DNA of 64,000 nucleotides. Source: Rhodopirellula sp. SM50. GTDB taxonomy: Bacteria > Planctomycetota > Planctomycetia > Pirellulales > Pirellulaceae. The position numbers and the translations under genes are program-made. Within the stretch, counting starts at the first letter, position 1. Every line of letters starts with the position of its first letter. Below the pieces are notes generated by a model. The model worked only from the letters and a program-made list of their open reading frames with translations, did not search any database and had not been told where the DNA came from. Below are positions 43,084 through 53,200 of the stretch, one piece after another. The DNA lies in the NCBI RefSeq assembly GCF_002289565.1, contig NZ_NTFY01000031.1:1-64000 (forward strand). Direction: 5' to 3'.

Positions 43084-43881
43084 ATGCCGATTCAAATCAA
43101 ATGCCAGTGCGGGAAAGCTCTCGCGGTAAAAGATCAATTCGCGGGTAAAGCGGTCAAGTGTCCCGCTTGTGGGCAGGGGATCAAGGTTCCGGCGGCGTCT
43201 GCCCAAAAAGTCGCCGCCCCAAACGTCGCTGCCCCGTCGGCCCAGGCGGTCGGTACGACCGCGGCCGGGAACCCGATGAACGACTTGTTCGACGAGGAAG
43301 GGTTCGGCACCAACATCGCCGCGGTCTGCCCGTCCTGTGGGGCGGCCATGGCGGCCGACGCGATCCTGTGTACTAAGTGTGGGTTCAACAAGACCACCGG
43401 TGAATCGGTGCGTGGTCACCTGACACCCGGCGTCGACATTTCGACCGGAACGCTGGCACTGCAGAAAGCCGCCGAAGACATGCGTCGTGCGGACAAGATG
43501 CAAAAGGACATGACCGAGCGCGCCGGAATGCCCTGGTGGATGCTCGGCTTGATCCTGTTCATTCTGTGCAGTGCGACAGGATTGGCGGTAATGGCCGTCA
43601 TGTCGGCCAATCGCACGACGGGCCAAGACAACTTCAACGCGATGCAGACCTTCCTGCAGTTGGCCGGATCGGCGTGTGCTTTGGTGGCGTTTGGCGCCTT
43701 GGTCAAGCTGGTCGTCGAAGGATTCAAAGAGGACAAGAAAGTCGGTTTCCTGTGTTGCACCATCATCTATTTGGTCTACTTCGTGTTCCAAAAACCGAAG
43801 TCGCGGATCGGTGCGTTCTTGGTCATGGTCATCCTCGGCGGGATCGCCGGCGCTCTGTTTGCCAAGAGCCAACAGGTGTAA
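43084..43881 (+). CDS. Zinc-ribbon multi-pass membrane protein
   Basis: 265 residues from ATG at 43084 (MPIQIKCQCGKAL). Two cysteine sites: IKCQCGKALAVKDQFAGKAVKCPACGQG near the N-terminus and VCPSCGAAMAADAILCTKCGFN at about 80-100, each a possible zinc ribbon in the cytoplasm. Four predicted membrane helices follow: MLGLILFILCSATGLAVMAVM, FLQLAGSACALVAFGALV, FLCCTIIYLVYFVF and GAFLVMVILGGIAGALF. The zinc ribbon-plus-helices design is common in planctomycetes and has no assigned function. The stop is followed one base later by a hairpin. Confidence 0.75.
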   Translation: MPIQIKCQCGKALAVKDQFAGKAVKCPACGQGIKVPAASAQKVAAPNVAAPSAQAVGTTAAGNPMNDLFDEEGFGTNIAAVCPSCGAAMAADAILCTKCGFNKTTGESVRGHLTPGVDISTGTLALQKAAEDMRRADKMQKDMTERAGMPWWMLGLILFILCSATGLAVMAVMSANRTTGQDNFNAMQTFLQLAGSACALVAFGALVKLVVEGFKEDKKVGFLCCTIIYLVYFVFQKPKSRIGAFLVMVILGGIAGALFAKSQQV

Positions 43882-43882
43882 C

Positions 43883-43899
43883 GGCATGCCGTGCATGCC
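43883..43899 (+). terminator. Stop-adjacent hairpin GGCATGC-CGT-GCATGCC
   Basis: Same 7-bp stem as at 130-146, again beside a stop codon (TAA ends at 43881). No T-tract. Two occurrences, both at gene 3' ends and both in the orientation expected downstream of the gene. Confidence 0.45.
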
Positions 43900-44036
43900 C
43901 CCTCAACGCCGGATGCAACGTCTTCGGACTCGACGACGCCACGAGTTCTGCAGCACGTGACGTCGTGCCGTCGCCGGTGTGTAGATTCGGGCGCCCTGGG
44001 GAAGGTAAACTAGTGCTCCGTCCCGATCTGAATTTA

Positions 44037-44131
44037 GGGTTGCGTTTGTTGAGCGGAAAAGGGGGCAGGTACCAAATACCAAATGGCCCAACGGGTGCTT
44101 CGCATTTTTGGTACCTGCCCCCTTTTTCCGC
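44037..44131. repeat. 95-bp hairpin element with GGCAGGTACC stems
   Basis: Arms AAAAGGGGGCAGGTACCAAA (44057-44076) and TTTGGTACCTGCCCCC+TTTTT form a roughly 20-bp stem around AATGGCCC...GTGCTTCGCA. An inverted, diverged copy including the flanks GGGTTGCGTTTG and GAGCGG lies at 62117-62211. It falls just upstream of the sulfatase start. The 307-base gap has no other feature besides the stop-adjacent hairpin. Confidence 0.82.
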
Positions 44132-44188
44132 AGTGCCCCCTTTTCCGCGGCCCACGCCCCAGTCCCACACCGACCGAGATCCATCACT

Positions 44189-45991
44189 ATGTTTTCTATC
44201 CCTCCAAGCGGGACAACGGCAGTCCTGTTGGCTGCGCTCGCCCTGCCCGCCCTCGGCGTTCTGGCCGACGTCGCCTCCGCCCAGCAAACTCGCCCCAACG
44301 TCGTGATCGTGATCACGGACGATCAAGGCTATGGCGATCTGTCGTGCCATGGGAACCCGATCCTCCAAACGCCCAACCTGGATCAACTGCATCGCGATTC
44401 CGTGCGGCTGACCGACTATCACGTCGCGCCGACTTGTTCGCCGACACGCTGCGCGTTTCTGACCGGTCACTGGACCAATCGCACCGGTGTCTGGCACACA
44501 ATCATGGGCCGCTCGATGTTGCGCGAAGATGAAGTCACCATGGGAGACGTTTTTTCTGCGGCCGGTTACGAGACCGGGATGTTCGGCAAGTGGCACTTGG
44601 GTGACAACTATCCCTACCGCCCCGAAGACCGCGGCTTTAGCGAAGTGATGCGACACGGCGGCGGTGGTGTCGGCCAGACTCCCGATCACTGGGACAACGC
44701 CTACTTCGACGGATCCTACTGGCACAACAGCAAGGTGACTCCGGTCCAAGGCTTTTGCACTGATGTCTTCTTTGATTATGCCGAACAGTTCATTCGTGAT
44801 TCGCATTCGGCCGACAAACCCTTCTTGGCCTACATCGCCACCAACGCGCCGCACGGCCCGATGCACTCCCCCGAAAAGTACAGCGAGCCGTACGCCAACC
44901 AGGGCACGGGATTGGCAAATTTCTACGGGATGATCGCCAATATTGACGAGAATGTGGGACAGCTGCTTGGGCTGTTGGAAGATCTGAAGATTGCCGAGAA
45001 CACGATCTTCATTTACACCACCGACAACGGCACCTCCGCAGGCGACAAGGTGTTCAACGCCGGAATGCGTGGCAAGAAAGGCAGCCATTATGACGGCGGG
45101 CACCGCGTGCCGCTGTTCATTCGCTGGCCCGACGCCAATCTGGTCGGCGGACGCGACGTCGACACGCTGACCGGCTACGTCGATGTTCTGCCGACGTTGA
45201 TTTCGATGTGTCGTGTCGCTCCGCCCCAAGGCGTTCGGTTCGACGGCGTCGACATCTCCCCGCTGATCTTTGATCGAGCGACCGATTGGCCGGATCGGAT
45301 TCTGGTCACCGACTCCCAACGCGTCAAAGATCCGATCAAGTGGAAGAGTTCGGCGGTGATGACCGACCGCTGGCGATTGTGCAACGGACAGGAACTGTTC
45401 GACATCGACGCTGACCCCGGACAAGAGAACGACGTGGCGTCGAAGCACCCAGATGTCGTCGAGCGACTGAGAAATTTTTATGAAAGCTGGTGGGCGGAAC
45501 TGGAGCCGACGTTTGACCAATCCACGGCGATCTACCTGGGCCATCCCGCCGACAATCCGGCCCGATTGACCAGCCACGATTGGATCACCACACGGATGAC
45601 ACCCTGGAATCAAAGCCAGGTGCGGGCGGCGATGAACGGCCCGGCCAATACCGGGTTCTGGAACGTCAAGGTCACCGAGGCCGGAAAGTACGTCGTTCGG
45701 TTGCGTCGCTGGCCCCAAGAAATCGATCGTCCGATCACCAGCCCGCTGCCACCGGGGCCGCCGGTCCCGGGACAAAAAGCATTTCGGGAAACACCCGGCA
45801 AGCCCGTCGCGGCAGCCAAAGCCACGCTAAAAATCGGTGACGAGGAAGCGTCGGCTGAGGTCCCCGAAGGTGCCAAAGAAGTCGTGTTCGAGATGGACCT
45901 GGAGCCCGAAACGACGACGATGACCGCAACCTTCCAAACGGATTCCGGAGAAGTCTTCGGCGCCTATTTCGCCTACGTCGAAAAACTCTAG
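44189..45991 (+). CDS. Secreted arylsulfatase
   Basis: 600 residues from ATG at 44189. Signal peptide (TAVLLAALALPALGVLADVASAQ). Sulfatase core: RPNVVIVITDDQGYGDLSCHG (metal Asp pair), APTCSPTRCAFLTGH with the C-x-P-x-R formylglycine site, GMFGKWHLGDN, and TTDNGTSAGD. The last ~110 residues (GFWNVKVTEAGKYVVRLRRWPQEIDRPI...) form an extra beta domain after the usual sulfatase fold. Planctomycetes carry many such enzymes for sulfated algal polysaccharides; the substrate is unknown. Activity needs a formylglycine-generating or anSME maturase, which is not in the window. Confidence 0.92.
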   Translation: MFSIPPSGTTAVLLAALALPALGVLADVASAQQTRPNVVIVITDDQGYGDLSCHGNPILQTPNLDQLHRDSVRLTDYHVAPTCSPTRCAFLTGHWTNRTGVWHTIMGRSMLREDEVTMGDVFSAAGYETGMFGKWHLGDNYPYRPEDRGFSEVMRHGGGGVGQTPDHWDNAYFDGSYWHNSKVTPVQGFCTDVFFDYAEQFIRDSHSADKPFLAYIATNAPHGPMHSPEKYSEPYANQGTGLANFYGMIANIDENVGQLLGLLEDLKIAENTIFIYTTDNGTSAGDKVFNAGMRGKKGSHYDGGHRVPLFIRWPDANLVGGRDVDTLTGYVDVLPTLISMCRVAPPQGVRFDGVDISPLIFDRATDWPDRILVTDSQRVKDPIKWKSSAVMTDRWRLCNGQELFDIDADPGQENDVASKHPDVVERLRNFYESWWAELEPTFDQSTAIYLGHPADNPARLTSHDWITTRMTPWNQSQVRAAMNGPANTGFWNVKVTEAGKYVVRLRRWPQEIDRPITSPLPPGPPVPGQKAFRETPGKPVAAAKATLKIGDEEASAEVPEGAKEVVFEMDLEPETTTMTATFQTDSGEVFGAYFAYVEKL

Positions 45992-46053
45992 GGCCAGGGC
46001 CGGCTTCCACGATGACGAGGGGCGGACGACCGGCTCCTCGTCGCGGAACGGTT

Positions 46054-46310
46054 TGTTGGTTGAAGCCCAATACCGCGAGTGAACATCAATCAGGGGCCCG
46101 GACGCTGGCGCGAACCGGCTGATATCAAACGAATATCAGCCGTTTGGCGCGAGCCTACGGGCACTCACCTAAGGAAACGACGCTTCACTTAGCGGTATTG
46201 GGTTGAAGCCCGCACGCGTTAGCAAGAGGCCACGCGGCGCCCCCCCCACTGATGCGTCACGCCTGGAATCATTGATTGATTTCGGAACATCGATTAGTTC
46301 GACAGGCGGG
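46054..46310. repeat. Second nested fold-back plus MITE-like element
   Basis: 46054-46210: outer arms AGCCCAATACCGC and GCGGTATTGGGTTG, as in 13851-14027, with the inner palindromic module (46096-46162) in the opposite orientation. 46203-46304: copy of the 39208-39330 element (GAAGCCCGCACGCG...GCGGCGCCCC...). The two elements overlap head to tail. They account for the gap between the sulfatase gene and rpmJ. Confidence 0.78.
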
Positions 46311-46376
46311 GAATTCGCCGGCGCGCACGAAAAAATCGGCAGCCGCTCGGCTGCCGATTCGTTGAATTCGCTTCAA

Positions 46377-46437
46377 AGTGGGATAGGCTTCCAGCCTGTC
46401 AAGTTCGTGCAAGACAGGCTGGAAGCCCGTCCCACAA
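46377..46437 (-). terminator. Long hairpin just after rpmJ
   Basis: Arms GTGGGATAGGCTTCCAGCC.. and ..GGCTGGAAGCCCGTCCCAC form a stem of about 23 bp, with a loop of about 14 bases. It lies 8 bases downstream of the rpmJ stop on the minus strand. Related in sequence to the GTGGGGTAAGCATCC family. No T-tract. Confidence 0.6.
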
Positions 46438-46444
46438 GCGAACC

Positions 46445-46597
46445 CTAGCGACGGGTCTTTTTGACTTTCGCGCCGCCCTGACGGACTTTGAACTTCGGAT
46501 TGCTCTTGCAAATCACGTAAACCCGACCACGACGTTTGACGACTTGGCAATCGGGGTGGCGATACTTCAGTGCGCCAATGCTGCTGACAACTTTCAT
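46445..46597 (-). CDS. rpmJ: Ribosomal protein bL36, zinc-free (C-minus) type
   Basis: 50 residues, too short for most ORF filters: [18 protein letters not shown], then [19 protein letters not shown], then [13 protein letters not shown]. It matches the YkgO-type bL36, where [24 protein letters not shown] is conserved. The normal zinc ligands C-x2-C-x12-C-x5-H are incomplete: the first Cys and the His are missing. In many bacteria this paralogue replaces zinc-bound bL36 during zinc starvation under Zur control. No Zur box or other zinc genes are seen here, so it may be the only bL36 in this organism. Confidence 0.88.
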   Translation of the reverse strand: MKVVSSIGALKYRHPDCQVVKRRGRVYVICKSNPKFKVRQGGAKVKKTRR

Positions 46598-46867
46598 CGG
46601 AATCTCTCACCGGGTGGCGCTCGAATGTCGAACGCTGGTAGTCTGTGTCTATGCCCCGGAGCCTCTCCCCGGGTTCTCGCGATCAATGGTCGCTTTGAGG
46701 GTCGCGGAGTATAACGACCTTTAGGGACTGTGTATAGCGACCCTGTGACCCTGTCGAGAGCAATCATTTTGCGCTCCCCCCTCCCCGACGAATTCCTGGG
46801 TGGTCGTGGCAGGGCTTTCTGGGTGATCACCCGCCATTCTTGGAAGGCATTGGTGTCGATACAACTA

Positions 46868-47130
46868 AAGCCACCCTCCCTGGCAGGGAGGGTCGAGCGC
46901 AGCGAGGGGAGGGGCGAACGGTGAATCGCGGCGTTCACTTCATTCTTGATGGGCGGCCCCATGCAACAACGCAAACCCTCTCCTCGCTACGCTCGACTCT
47001 CCCAGGGGAAGAGTGACGAAAAACCCTTGCTATCAACGACTTAAAAACTGCACGACCTCTGTGTGGAAAGGTGACTTCGAGTTTTGCGACTGTTGTAGAC
47101 ACCAAAACTTGGAACAGAGGGCCACTACGT
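46868..47130. repeat. Longest intergenic copy of the imuA-type element
   Basis: Begins with CACCCTCCCTGGCAGGGAGG and GAGCGCAGCGAGGGG. It continues with CCTCTCCTCGCTACGCTCGA, AACGACTTAAAAACTGCACG, then GGTGACTTCGAGTTTTGCGA and TTGTAGACACC. The last part matches the distal half of the imuA insert. It lies in the 598-base gap between rpmJ and larC, where no other gene is supported. Confidence 0.82.
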
Positions 47131-47195
47131 CATGCGAATGCCCTGGGGTACCCTACATCTCATCCCACCCATTCCCGACCACTCTTTGACCACTC

Positions 47196-48392
47196 ATGAC
47201 ACGATTTGCTTACTTTGATTGCTTTAGCGGGATCAGCGGCGACATGACGCTGGGAGCCCTGATCGATTTGGGGGCCGATGCAGCGGCGATCGAGGCGGCG
47301 ATTCGATCGATGGGGTTGCCGGATCTGTCGATCACGGCCAGCGATGTCAAAAAGTGCGGGTTTCGTGCCGTTTCGGTTCAAATCAACCATCCGCCGGAGC
47401 ATGCCCACCGGCATTTGCACCACATCACGGACATGATCGATTCGGCCGGCGAAATCGACCAGGCCGCCAAATCGTTGGCCAAGCGAATCTTCGGCCACGT
47501 CGCGGTCGCGGAAGCCAAGGTGCACGGGACGACGCTGGAAAAAGTCCACTTCCACGAAGTCGGGGCCATCGATTCGATCGCCGACATCGTCGGGGCTGCG
47601 GTCGGGATCACGAGTTTGGGCATCACCTCAGCGATGGCATCGCCGGTTCCGACGGGAACCGGATCCATCAAAATCGACCATGGGCTCGTGGCGGTCCCGG
47701 CACCGGCGACGGCTGAAATCCTGGCTGGGATCCCGATCGCGTCTTGCTCGATCGCCAAAGAGTTGACCACGCCGACCGGCGCCGCGATCCTCAAAGAGTT
47801 GTGCAGCGAATTTGGGCCGATTCCCTCGATGATCGTCGACTCGATCGGTTACGGCGCCGGAACCATGGATCTGCCCGACCAGGCCAACATGCTCCGCGTC
47901 CTGCTCGGTCGGCGGCAAGCCACCGAAACGTCCAGCGGGCATGCCCACACCCACCATGACCAGGTGGTGGTGCTGGAGACGAATCTGGATGATGCGACCG
48001 GCGAGCAGATCGCCGATTGTACCAACCGGTTGATGGACGCCGGGGCGCTGGACGTCACGCAAACGCCTTGCACGATGAAGAAAGGCAGAAGTGGCGTGAT
48101 TCTGTCGGTGATGTCACGCACCGACGACATCGCGAAACTGGAAGAGTTGATTTTTCAGCACACCCCCACGATCGGAATCCGTCGCTACCTCGCCGACCGA
48201 GACACGTTGCCGCGGCAGTCGATCACGATCGACACCTCGTTGGGACCGATCCAGGCAAAATCGGTCACATTGCCGGGCGGCAAAAAACGCGTCAAAGTCG
48301 AAGACGACGATGCGCGGCGTGTGGCGGATGAGCATTCATTGTCGACGATGGAGGTCCGTCAACTCGCCGCAGCCGCTTTGCCGGGGGGCTGA
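47196..48392 (+). CDS. larC: LarC, nickel-pincer cofactor biosynthesis protein
   Basis: 398 residues. FAYFDCFSGISGDMTLGALIDLGAD is the LarC N-terminal signature; HAHRHLHHI, VHGTTLEKVHFHEVGAIDSIADIVGA and KELTTPTGAAIL follow. A His-rich linker (GHAHTHHDQ, about residues 249-257) precedes the C-terminal half (VLETNLDDATGEQIADCTNRLMDAGALDV, TPTIGIRRYLADRDTL). LarC inserts nickel into the pincer nucleotide made by LarB and LarE, used by lactate racemase-type enzymes. In some lactobacilli the gene needs a frameshift; here it is one continuous frame. larA, larB and larE are not in the window. Confidence 0.9.
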   Translation: MTRFAYFDCFSGISGDMTLGALIDLGADAAAIEAAIRSMGLPDLSITASDVKKCGFRAVSVQINHPPEHAHRHLHHITDMIDSAGEIDQAAKSLAKRIFGHVAVAEAKVHGTTLEKVHFHEVGAIDSIADIVGAAVGITSLGITSAMASPVPTGTGSIKIDHGLVAVPAPATAEILAGIPIASCSIAKELTTPTGAAILKELCSEFGPIPSMIVDSIGYGAGTMDLPDQANMLRVLLGRRQATETSSGHAHTHHDQVVVLETNLDDATGEQIADCTNRLMDAGALDVTQTPCTMKKGRSGVILSVMSRTDDIAKLEELIFQHTPTIGIRRYLADRDTLPRQSITIDTSLGPIQAKSVTLPGGKKRVKVEDDDARRVADEHSLSTMEVRQLAAAALPGG

Positions 48393-48452
48393 AATTGGCC
48401 TTCAAGCTATACTTCTGCGAAATGACTTTTCTCGTCTTCCCGAATTCAACGG

Positions 48453-50237
48453 ATGGGCCGTCTGCCGATGCCACTGACGACAGAATCTGAATACGCCGAT
48501 GACACCGAGGTGTCCGCCCGAAAGGGGGGCGAGGAGCGAGGGCCTCAAGCGGCCGCTCGGGTCGGCGATCAAAGCGGCTACGATGTGGTCAGTTCCGCCG
48601 CTTCACCGCACGAATTCGCCAGACCCAAACGCTGGGATCTGTTCCTGCTGTACAACGTCGCGATCCCCATTCTGTTGATACTCGCCGGTGTCCTGATCGT
48701 TCGCACCCTGGGCGTCGCTGAAGCAAAACCTGTCCCCCCTCCGGACACGTCGCCGGCCGCCGTGCTTCAATCGCTGCCGGCGACACGCGTCGAACGTGTC
48801 CGCTCGCTCGCCGAAACCGGTCAACAACTCGAATTGGTGATCGATGGGACCGTCGTTCCCTTTCGCGAGGCCCGTGTGGCATCGGAAGTCGCCGGAACGG
48901 TGATCGAAAAATCTGTCAACTGCGAAGCCGGTTCGATCGTCACGCAAGGTGAAGTCCTGATGCGAATCGATCCACAGGACTACGAGTTGGAAGTCGAACA
49001 GTTGAAGAATCAACGGGATCGCGAATACCGAGCGATCAGCGAAAACGATCAAGAGATCGCCAACACGCAACGTTCGATCGAACTCGCTCGCCAAGAGGTG
49101 CAGTTGCAACAGAAGGAAGTCGATCGCCAAACCGCCCTGAAAACATTCGCCAGCCCGGCGGAGGTCGACAAAGCCAAAAGCGCGTTGCTGCAAGCCAGTC
49201 AACAACTCGTCACCCTGGAAAACCAGCTCGACTTGCTGCGGTCACGGCGCCTGCGATTGGAGGCCGCCGAACAACTCGCCGCGACACAACTGCGTGCGGC
49301 CGAGATCAATCTGAAACGCTGCACCATCGTTGCCCCGATCAGCGGCGTGATCGTCAGTGAGCAAGCCGACGTCAATTCCTTTGTCAATCGCGGCACCGCA
49401 CTGGTGACGATCGAGGACACGGAAAAAGTGGAAGTCGCCGCCAGCATGCGAATGGATCAACTGCATTGGGTGCTGGACCAGAAACGGGGGCAGGCTCAGC
49501 AACAAACCAGCCAAACGGCCGGATACGATTTACCCGCGACCGACGCGATCATCGAATACGAAGTCGCGGGACGGCAAGGAACCGTGCATCGCTGGAACGG
49601 CACCCTGGTCTCCTACGATGGGATCGGGATTGATCCCAACACCCGCACCGTGCCGGTTCGTTTGCTGGTCGATGACCCGACGCACTACATCGATGAGAAG
49701 GGGCGGGAACAAGTTGCCGATCGCACCAACGCTTTGTTGCGTGGCATGTTCGTCCGAGTCCGCTTGCAACTGCGTCCCCAATCCGAACTGGTCGTGATTC
49801 CCGCCAAAGCTCTTCGCCCCGGCAACCGCGTCTGGAAATTCAAGGCAGACGAGTCGGTTCTGACCGAGCAGATTGCCGCGGCGAAAAAAGCGGCCCAGTC
49901 GGTTCCGCCGACCGTGGCTGCCTCGTCATCGACCGACGTGGCCGCTCCGGCATCCGACGACGCATCGGAAGATCCACAGGACCAGCCGTTCGACCCCGCG
50001 GCCTGGAAAGCGGGCTTGGTCCAATACTCGCAAACCGTCTATCCGGTCGACTCCCTGCGTTTGCAAGACGCCCGGGTGCTGGACCCGAACTTGGCGCCGT
50101 CGCTGCAATCGCCCGATCGCGTCTGGGTCTGTGAAGCGGATTCGTCGGACTTGGCCGTCGGTGACTATGTGGTCGTTTCGCCACTCGATTCGATTCCGCC
50201 AGAAGGGCTGCCTGCGCGAGCCGAGATTCAAGAATGA
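48453..50237 (+). CDS. RND efflux periplasmic adaptor (membrane fusion protein)
   Basis: 594 residues. A disordered cytoplasmic N-terminus of about 65 residues precedes one membrane helix (VAIPILLILAGVLIVRTLGV). The adaptor body follows: GTVVPFREARVASEVAGTVIEKSVNCEAGSIVTQGEVLMRIDP (lipoyl half), a long coiled-coil hairpin (EVEQLKNQRDREYRAISENDQEI...LRLEAAEQLAATQLRAAEINLKRC), and TIVAPISGVIVSEQADVNSFVNRGTALVTIED. A C-terminal insert of about 60 Ala/Asp-rich residues is unusual. ATG at 48468 is a possible alternative start. It overlaps the pump gene by four bases. Confidence 0.9.
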   Translation: MGRLPMPLTTESEYADDTEVSARKGGEERGPQAAARVGDQSGYDVVSSAASPHEFARPKRWDLFLLYNVAIPILLILAGVLIVRTLGVAEAKPVPPPDTSPAAVLQSLPATRVERVRSLAETGQQLELVIDGTVVPFREARVASEVAGTVIEKSVNCEAGSIVTQGEVLMRIDPQDYELEVEQLKNQRDREYRAISENDQEIANTQRSIELARQEVQLQQKEVDRQTALKTFASPAEVDKAKSALLQASQQLVTLENQLDLLRSRRLRLEAAEQLAATQLRAAEINLKRCTIVAPISGVIVSEQADVNSFVNRGTALVTIEDTEKVEVAASMRMDQLHWVLDQKRGQAQQQTSQTAGYDLPATDAIIEYEVAGRQGTVHRWNGTLVSYDGIGIDPNTRTVPVRLLVDDPTHYIDEKGREQVADRTNALLRGMFVRVRLQLRPQSELVVIPAKALRPGNRVWKFKADESVLTEQIAAAKKAAQSVPPTVAASSSTDVAAPASDDASEDPQDQPFDPAAWKAGLVQYSQTVYPVDSLRLQDARVLDPNLAPSLQSPDRVWVCEADSSDLAVGDYVVVSPLDSIPPEGLPARAEIQE

Positions 50238-53200
50238 AGCGACTGATCACGTGGGCCATCACCAACGCGCCCGGTATGAATGTCTTGATGATGGCGCTGA
50301 TGATCATCGGGGCGCTCTCGTTGGTTCAAATGCGCCGGGAGGTGTTTCCGGAATTTGAACTCGAGGTCGTCATGGTGACGGTGCCTTATCCGGGAGCGAC
50401 TCCGAAGGACAGCGAAGAAGCGATCTGCCAAAAGGTGGAAGAAGCAATTCGCTCGATCAACGGGATCAAAAAAGTCACCTCGATCGCCAGAGAAGGCGGT
50501 GCGTACGTGCTCGCCGAATTGCGATCCGACGTCAAGAACGTCCAAAAAGTGATGTCGGAAATCGATCGTGAAGTCAATCGAATTCCCAGCTTTCCAGAAT
50601 TGGCCGAGGACCCGCAAATTCAGCAGATCACGTTCCGCGACGCCGCCATCCGGATCGGGATCATTGGCCCCCAAGACCGCTCGCAGGAAGCGGAACTGAA
50701 GCTGCGGGAAATCGCCGAAGGCATCCGCGACGACGTGTTGATGCTGCCGACCGTCTCGTCCGCGTCCATCATGGGCACGCGGCCGTACCAGATCGATGTC
50801 GAAATCCCCGAGTCGACGCTCCGCAGCCATGACCTGACGCTGACCCAGGTCGCCGACATTCTGCGTGCCCACAACGTGGAACTTCCCGGCGGGCAATTGA
50901 AAACCGAAGGCCAGGAGATCTTGCTGCGGGCAAAGAACAAGGGCCGCATCGGCGAGGAGATCAAACGCTTGCCGATCGTTACCCGTGCCGACGGGGTCGT
51001 GTTGACAGTCGACGACCTGGGCAACGTCAAAGATGAGTTCGAAGATTCCACGATGGTCGGTGAAATCAACGGCGAACCGGCGATGGTCGTCAACGTCGAA
51101 CGCTCCAAAAGCGAAGACTTGTTGGCGATGGTGAACGATGTCCGTGCCTACGTGGCCGACAAGACGTTGCCGGCGGGGTACCGCTTTGAAATTTGGAGTG
51201 ACACCAGCACGGAGGTTCGCGGGCGATTGGACCTGCTGCGACGCAACGGCTTGCAAGGGTTGCTGCTCGTGTTTCTGGTGCTGACGTTGTTCCTGGAGAT
51301 GCGATTGGCGTTTTGGGTCGCGCTCGGAATTCCTGTTTCGATCTTGGGAGCCGGTGCGGCGCTGGCCCTGGGTGACCAGACCCTCAACATGTTGTCGCTG
51401 TTCAGCTTTCTCGTCGCGCTGGGGATTGTGGTCGACGATGCGATCGTGATCGGCGAGAACATTTACGCGCACCGCCAGATGGGCAAGACGCGAAAACAGG
51501 CGGCGATCGATGGCACGATGGAAGTGTTTCCGTCCGTCACCGCTTCGGTCATGACCACCGTCATCGCCTTCGCACCGATGTTTTTTGTGTCGGGGGTGAT
51601 GGGGAAATTCATGGCCGTGATCCCCTTTGCCGTGATCGCCATGCTGGTGATTTCATTGTGGGAAAGCATTTTTGTGCTGCCGAGTCACCTGGCGCATTCG
51701 CACACCGGATTTTTTCGCGTGCTGGAAATTGTCACCTACCCGCTGCGACCGCTGGGATTGCTGTTGGCGTGGCTGGGCGAACGCTTCGCCGCCGGGCTGA
51801 ACTTTGTCTGCAATCGTCTCTACGTTCCCGCACTCCGGTTCAGTTTGCATTATCCGATGATCCCGATCGCGGTCTCAATCATGATGGCGCTGGGGACATG
51901 GGGGATGATTCGCGGCGGGATCGTCCCATCGATCTTGTTTCCCAAATCGGACAACAACTTCTTGCAGGCCGTCATCGTGTTTCCCGACGGAACCCCCGCG
52001 ATCGAAACCGATCGGGCGACGCGGGAGATGGAACGTGCCCTGCGCCGAGTCAGCCAACGAGTCGCGGAGGCACGCGCGGCGGAGGAAGACATCGACATCA
52101 AGACCCTTTATCCGGGCAGCAACGACGTGATCGCCGGTCCCGTCCGGTTGACGTATCGCGAAGTCGGGAACACGACCAACACGCAAAACCCTGCCGGCGG
52201 CGGCGGTTCGGGAAGCAGCGTCGGGCAGATCTTTGCGGAACTGCACGATACCAACATTCGAAATATCCATAGCAAGGATCTGCTCGCGATGTGGCGGGCC
52301 GAGGCCGGTGAGTTTGCCGGGGTGGAAAGCGTGACGTACGGCAGCGTCGGAGTCGGTCCGGGCGGCAAAGCGATCGAGTTTAAATTGCTGGCCGACAGCG
52401 ATGATGAGGATCAATTGCTGCAGGCCACCGACGCGGTCAAAGCCCGCTTGGCCACCTATGACGGTGTGTTCGACATCGCCGACGACAACACGCCGGGGAA
52501 ATGGGAGTTTCAATTTCGCGTCAAAGACACCGCGTTGGCGACGGGAATCACGCCGACGGATTTGGGCAACACGGTTCGCAACACGTATTTCGGCGCCGAA
52601 GCGATGCGTTTGCAACGCGGGCGGCACGAAGTCAAGTTGATGGTCCGGTACCCGCAAGAAGAACGCCGCTCACTGGTGAATTTTCGCGAAATTCGTGTCC
52701 GCGACCCCGCCGGAAACGAGCACCCCATCGAAGAACTCGCCGAAGTCACGCTCAAGCGAGGCTTTTCGGAGATCAACCGAGTCGACCAACAGCGTTCGGT
52801 CACCGTCAGTGCGGACTTGGATTGGAAAACCGCCAACTCGTCGCTGATCATCGCTGACTTGCAGGCGAATTATTTGCCCGAGATGACGAAGCAGTTTCCG
52901 GGCGTTGAGGTGCGTTGGGAAGGCCAAGCGGAACAGAGTCGCGAATCGGTCGGCAGTCTGATGGTGGGTTTTGGAATCGCCATCATCGCGATGTACGTGT
53001 TGCTCGTGTTGCAATTCCGGTCGTACGTCCAGCCGATCTTGATCCTAATGATCGTGCCCTTCGGGATGATCGGAGCGGTCTGGGGACACGCGATCCTGGG
53101 GCTCCCGCTGACGCTGTTCAGCATGTTCGGCTTGGTCGCGTTGTCGGGAGTGGTGATCAACGACTCGATCGTGTTGATCGATTTCATCAACGTACGGGTC

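Noticed and set aside
47241-47260. Programmed frameshift in larC as in some lactobacilli
   Set aside because: Here larC is a single continuous frame of 398 codons covering both halves.
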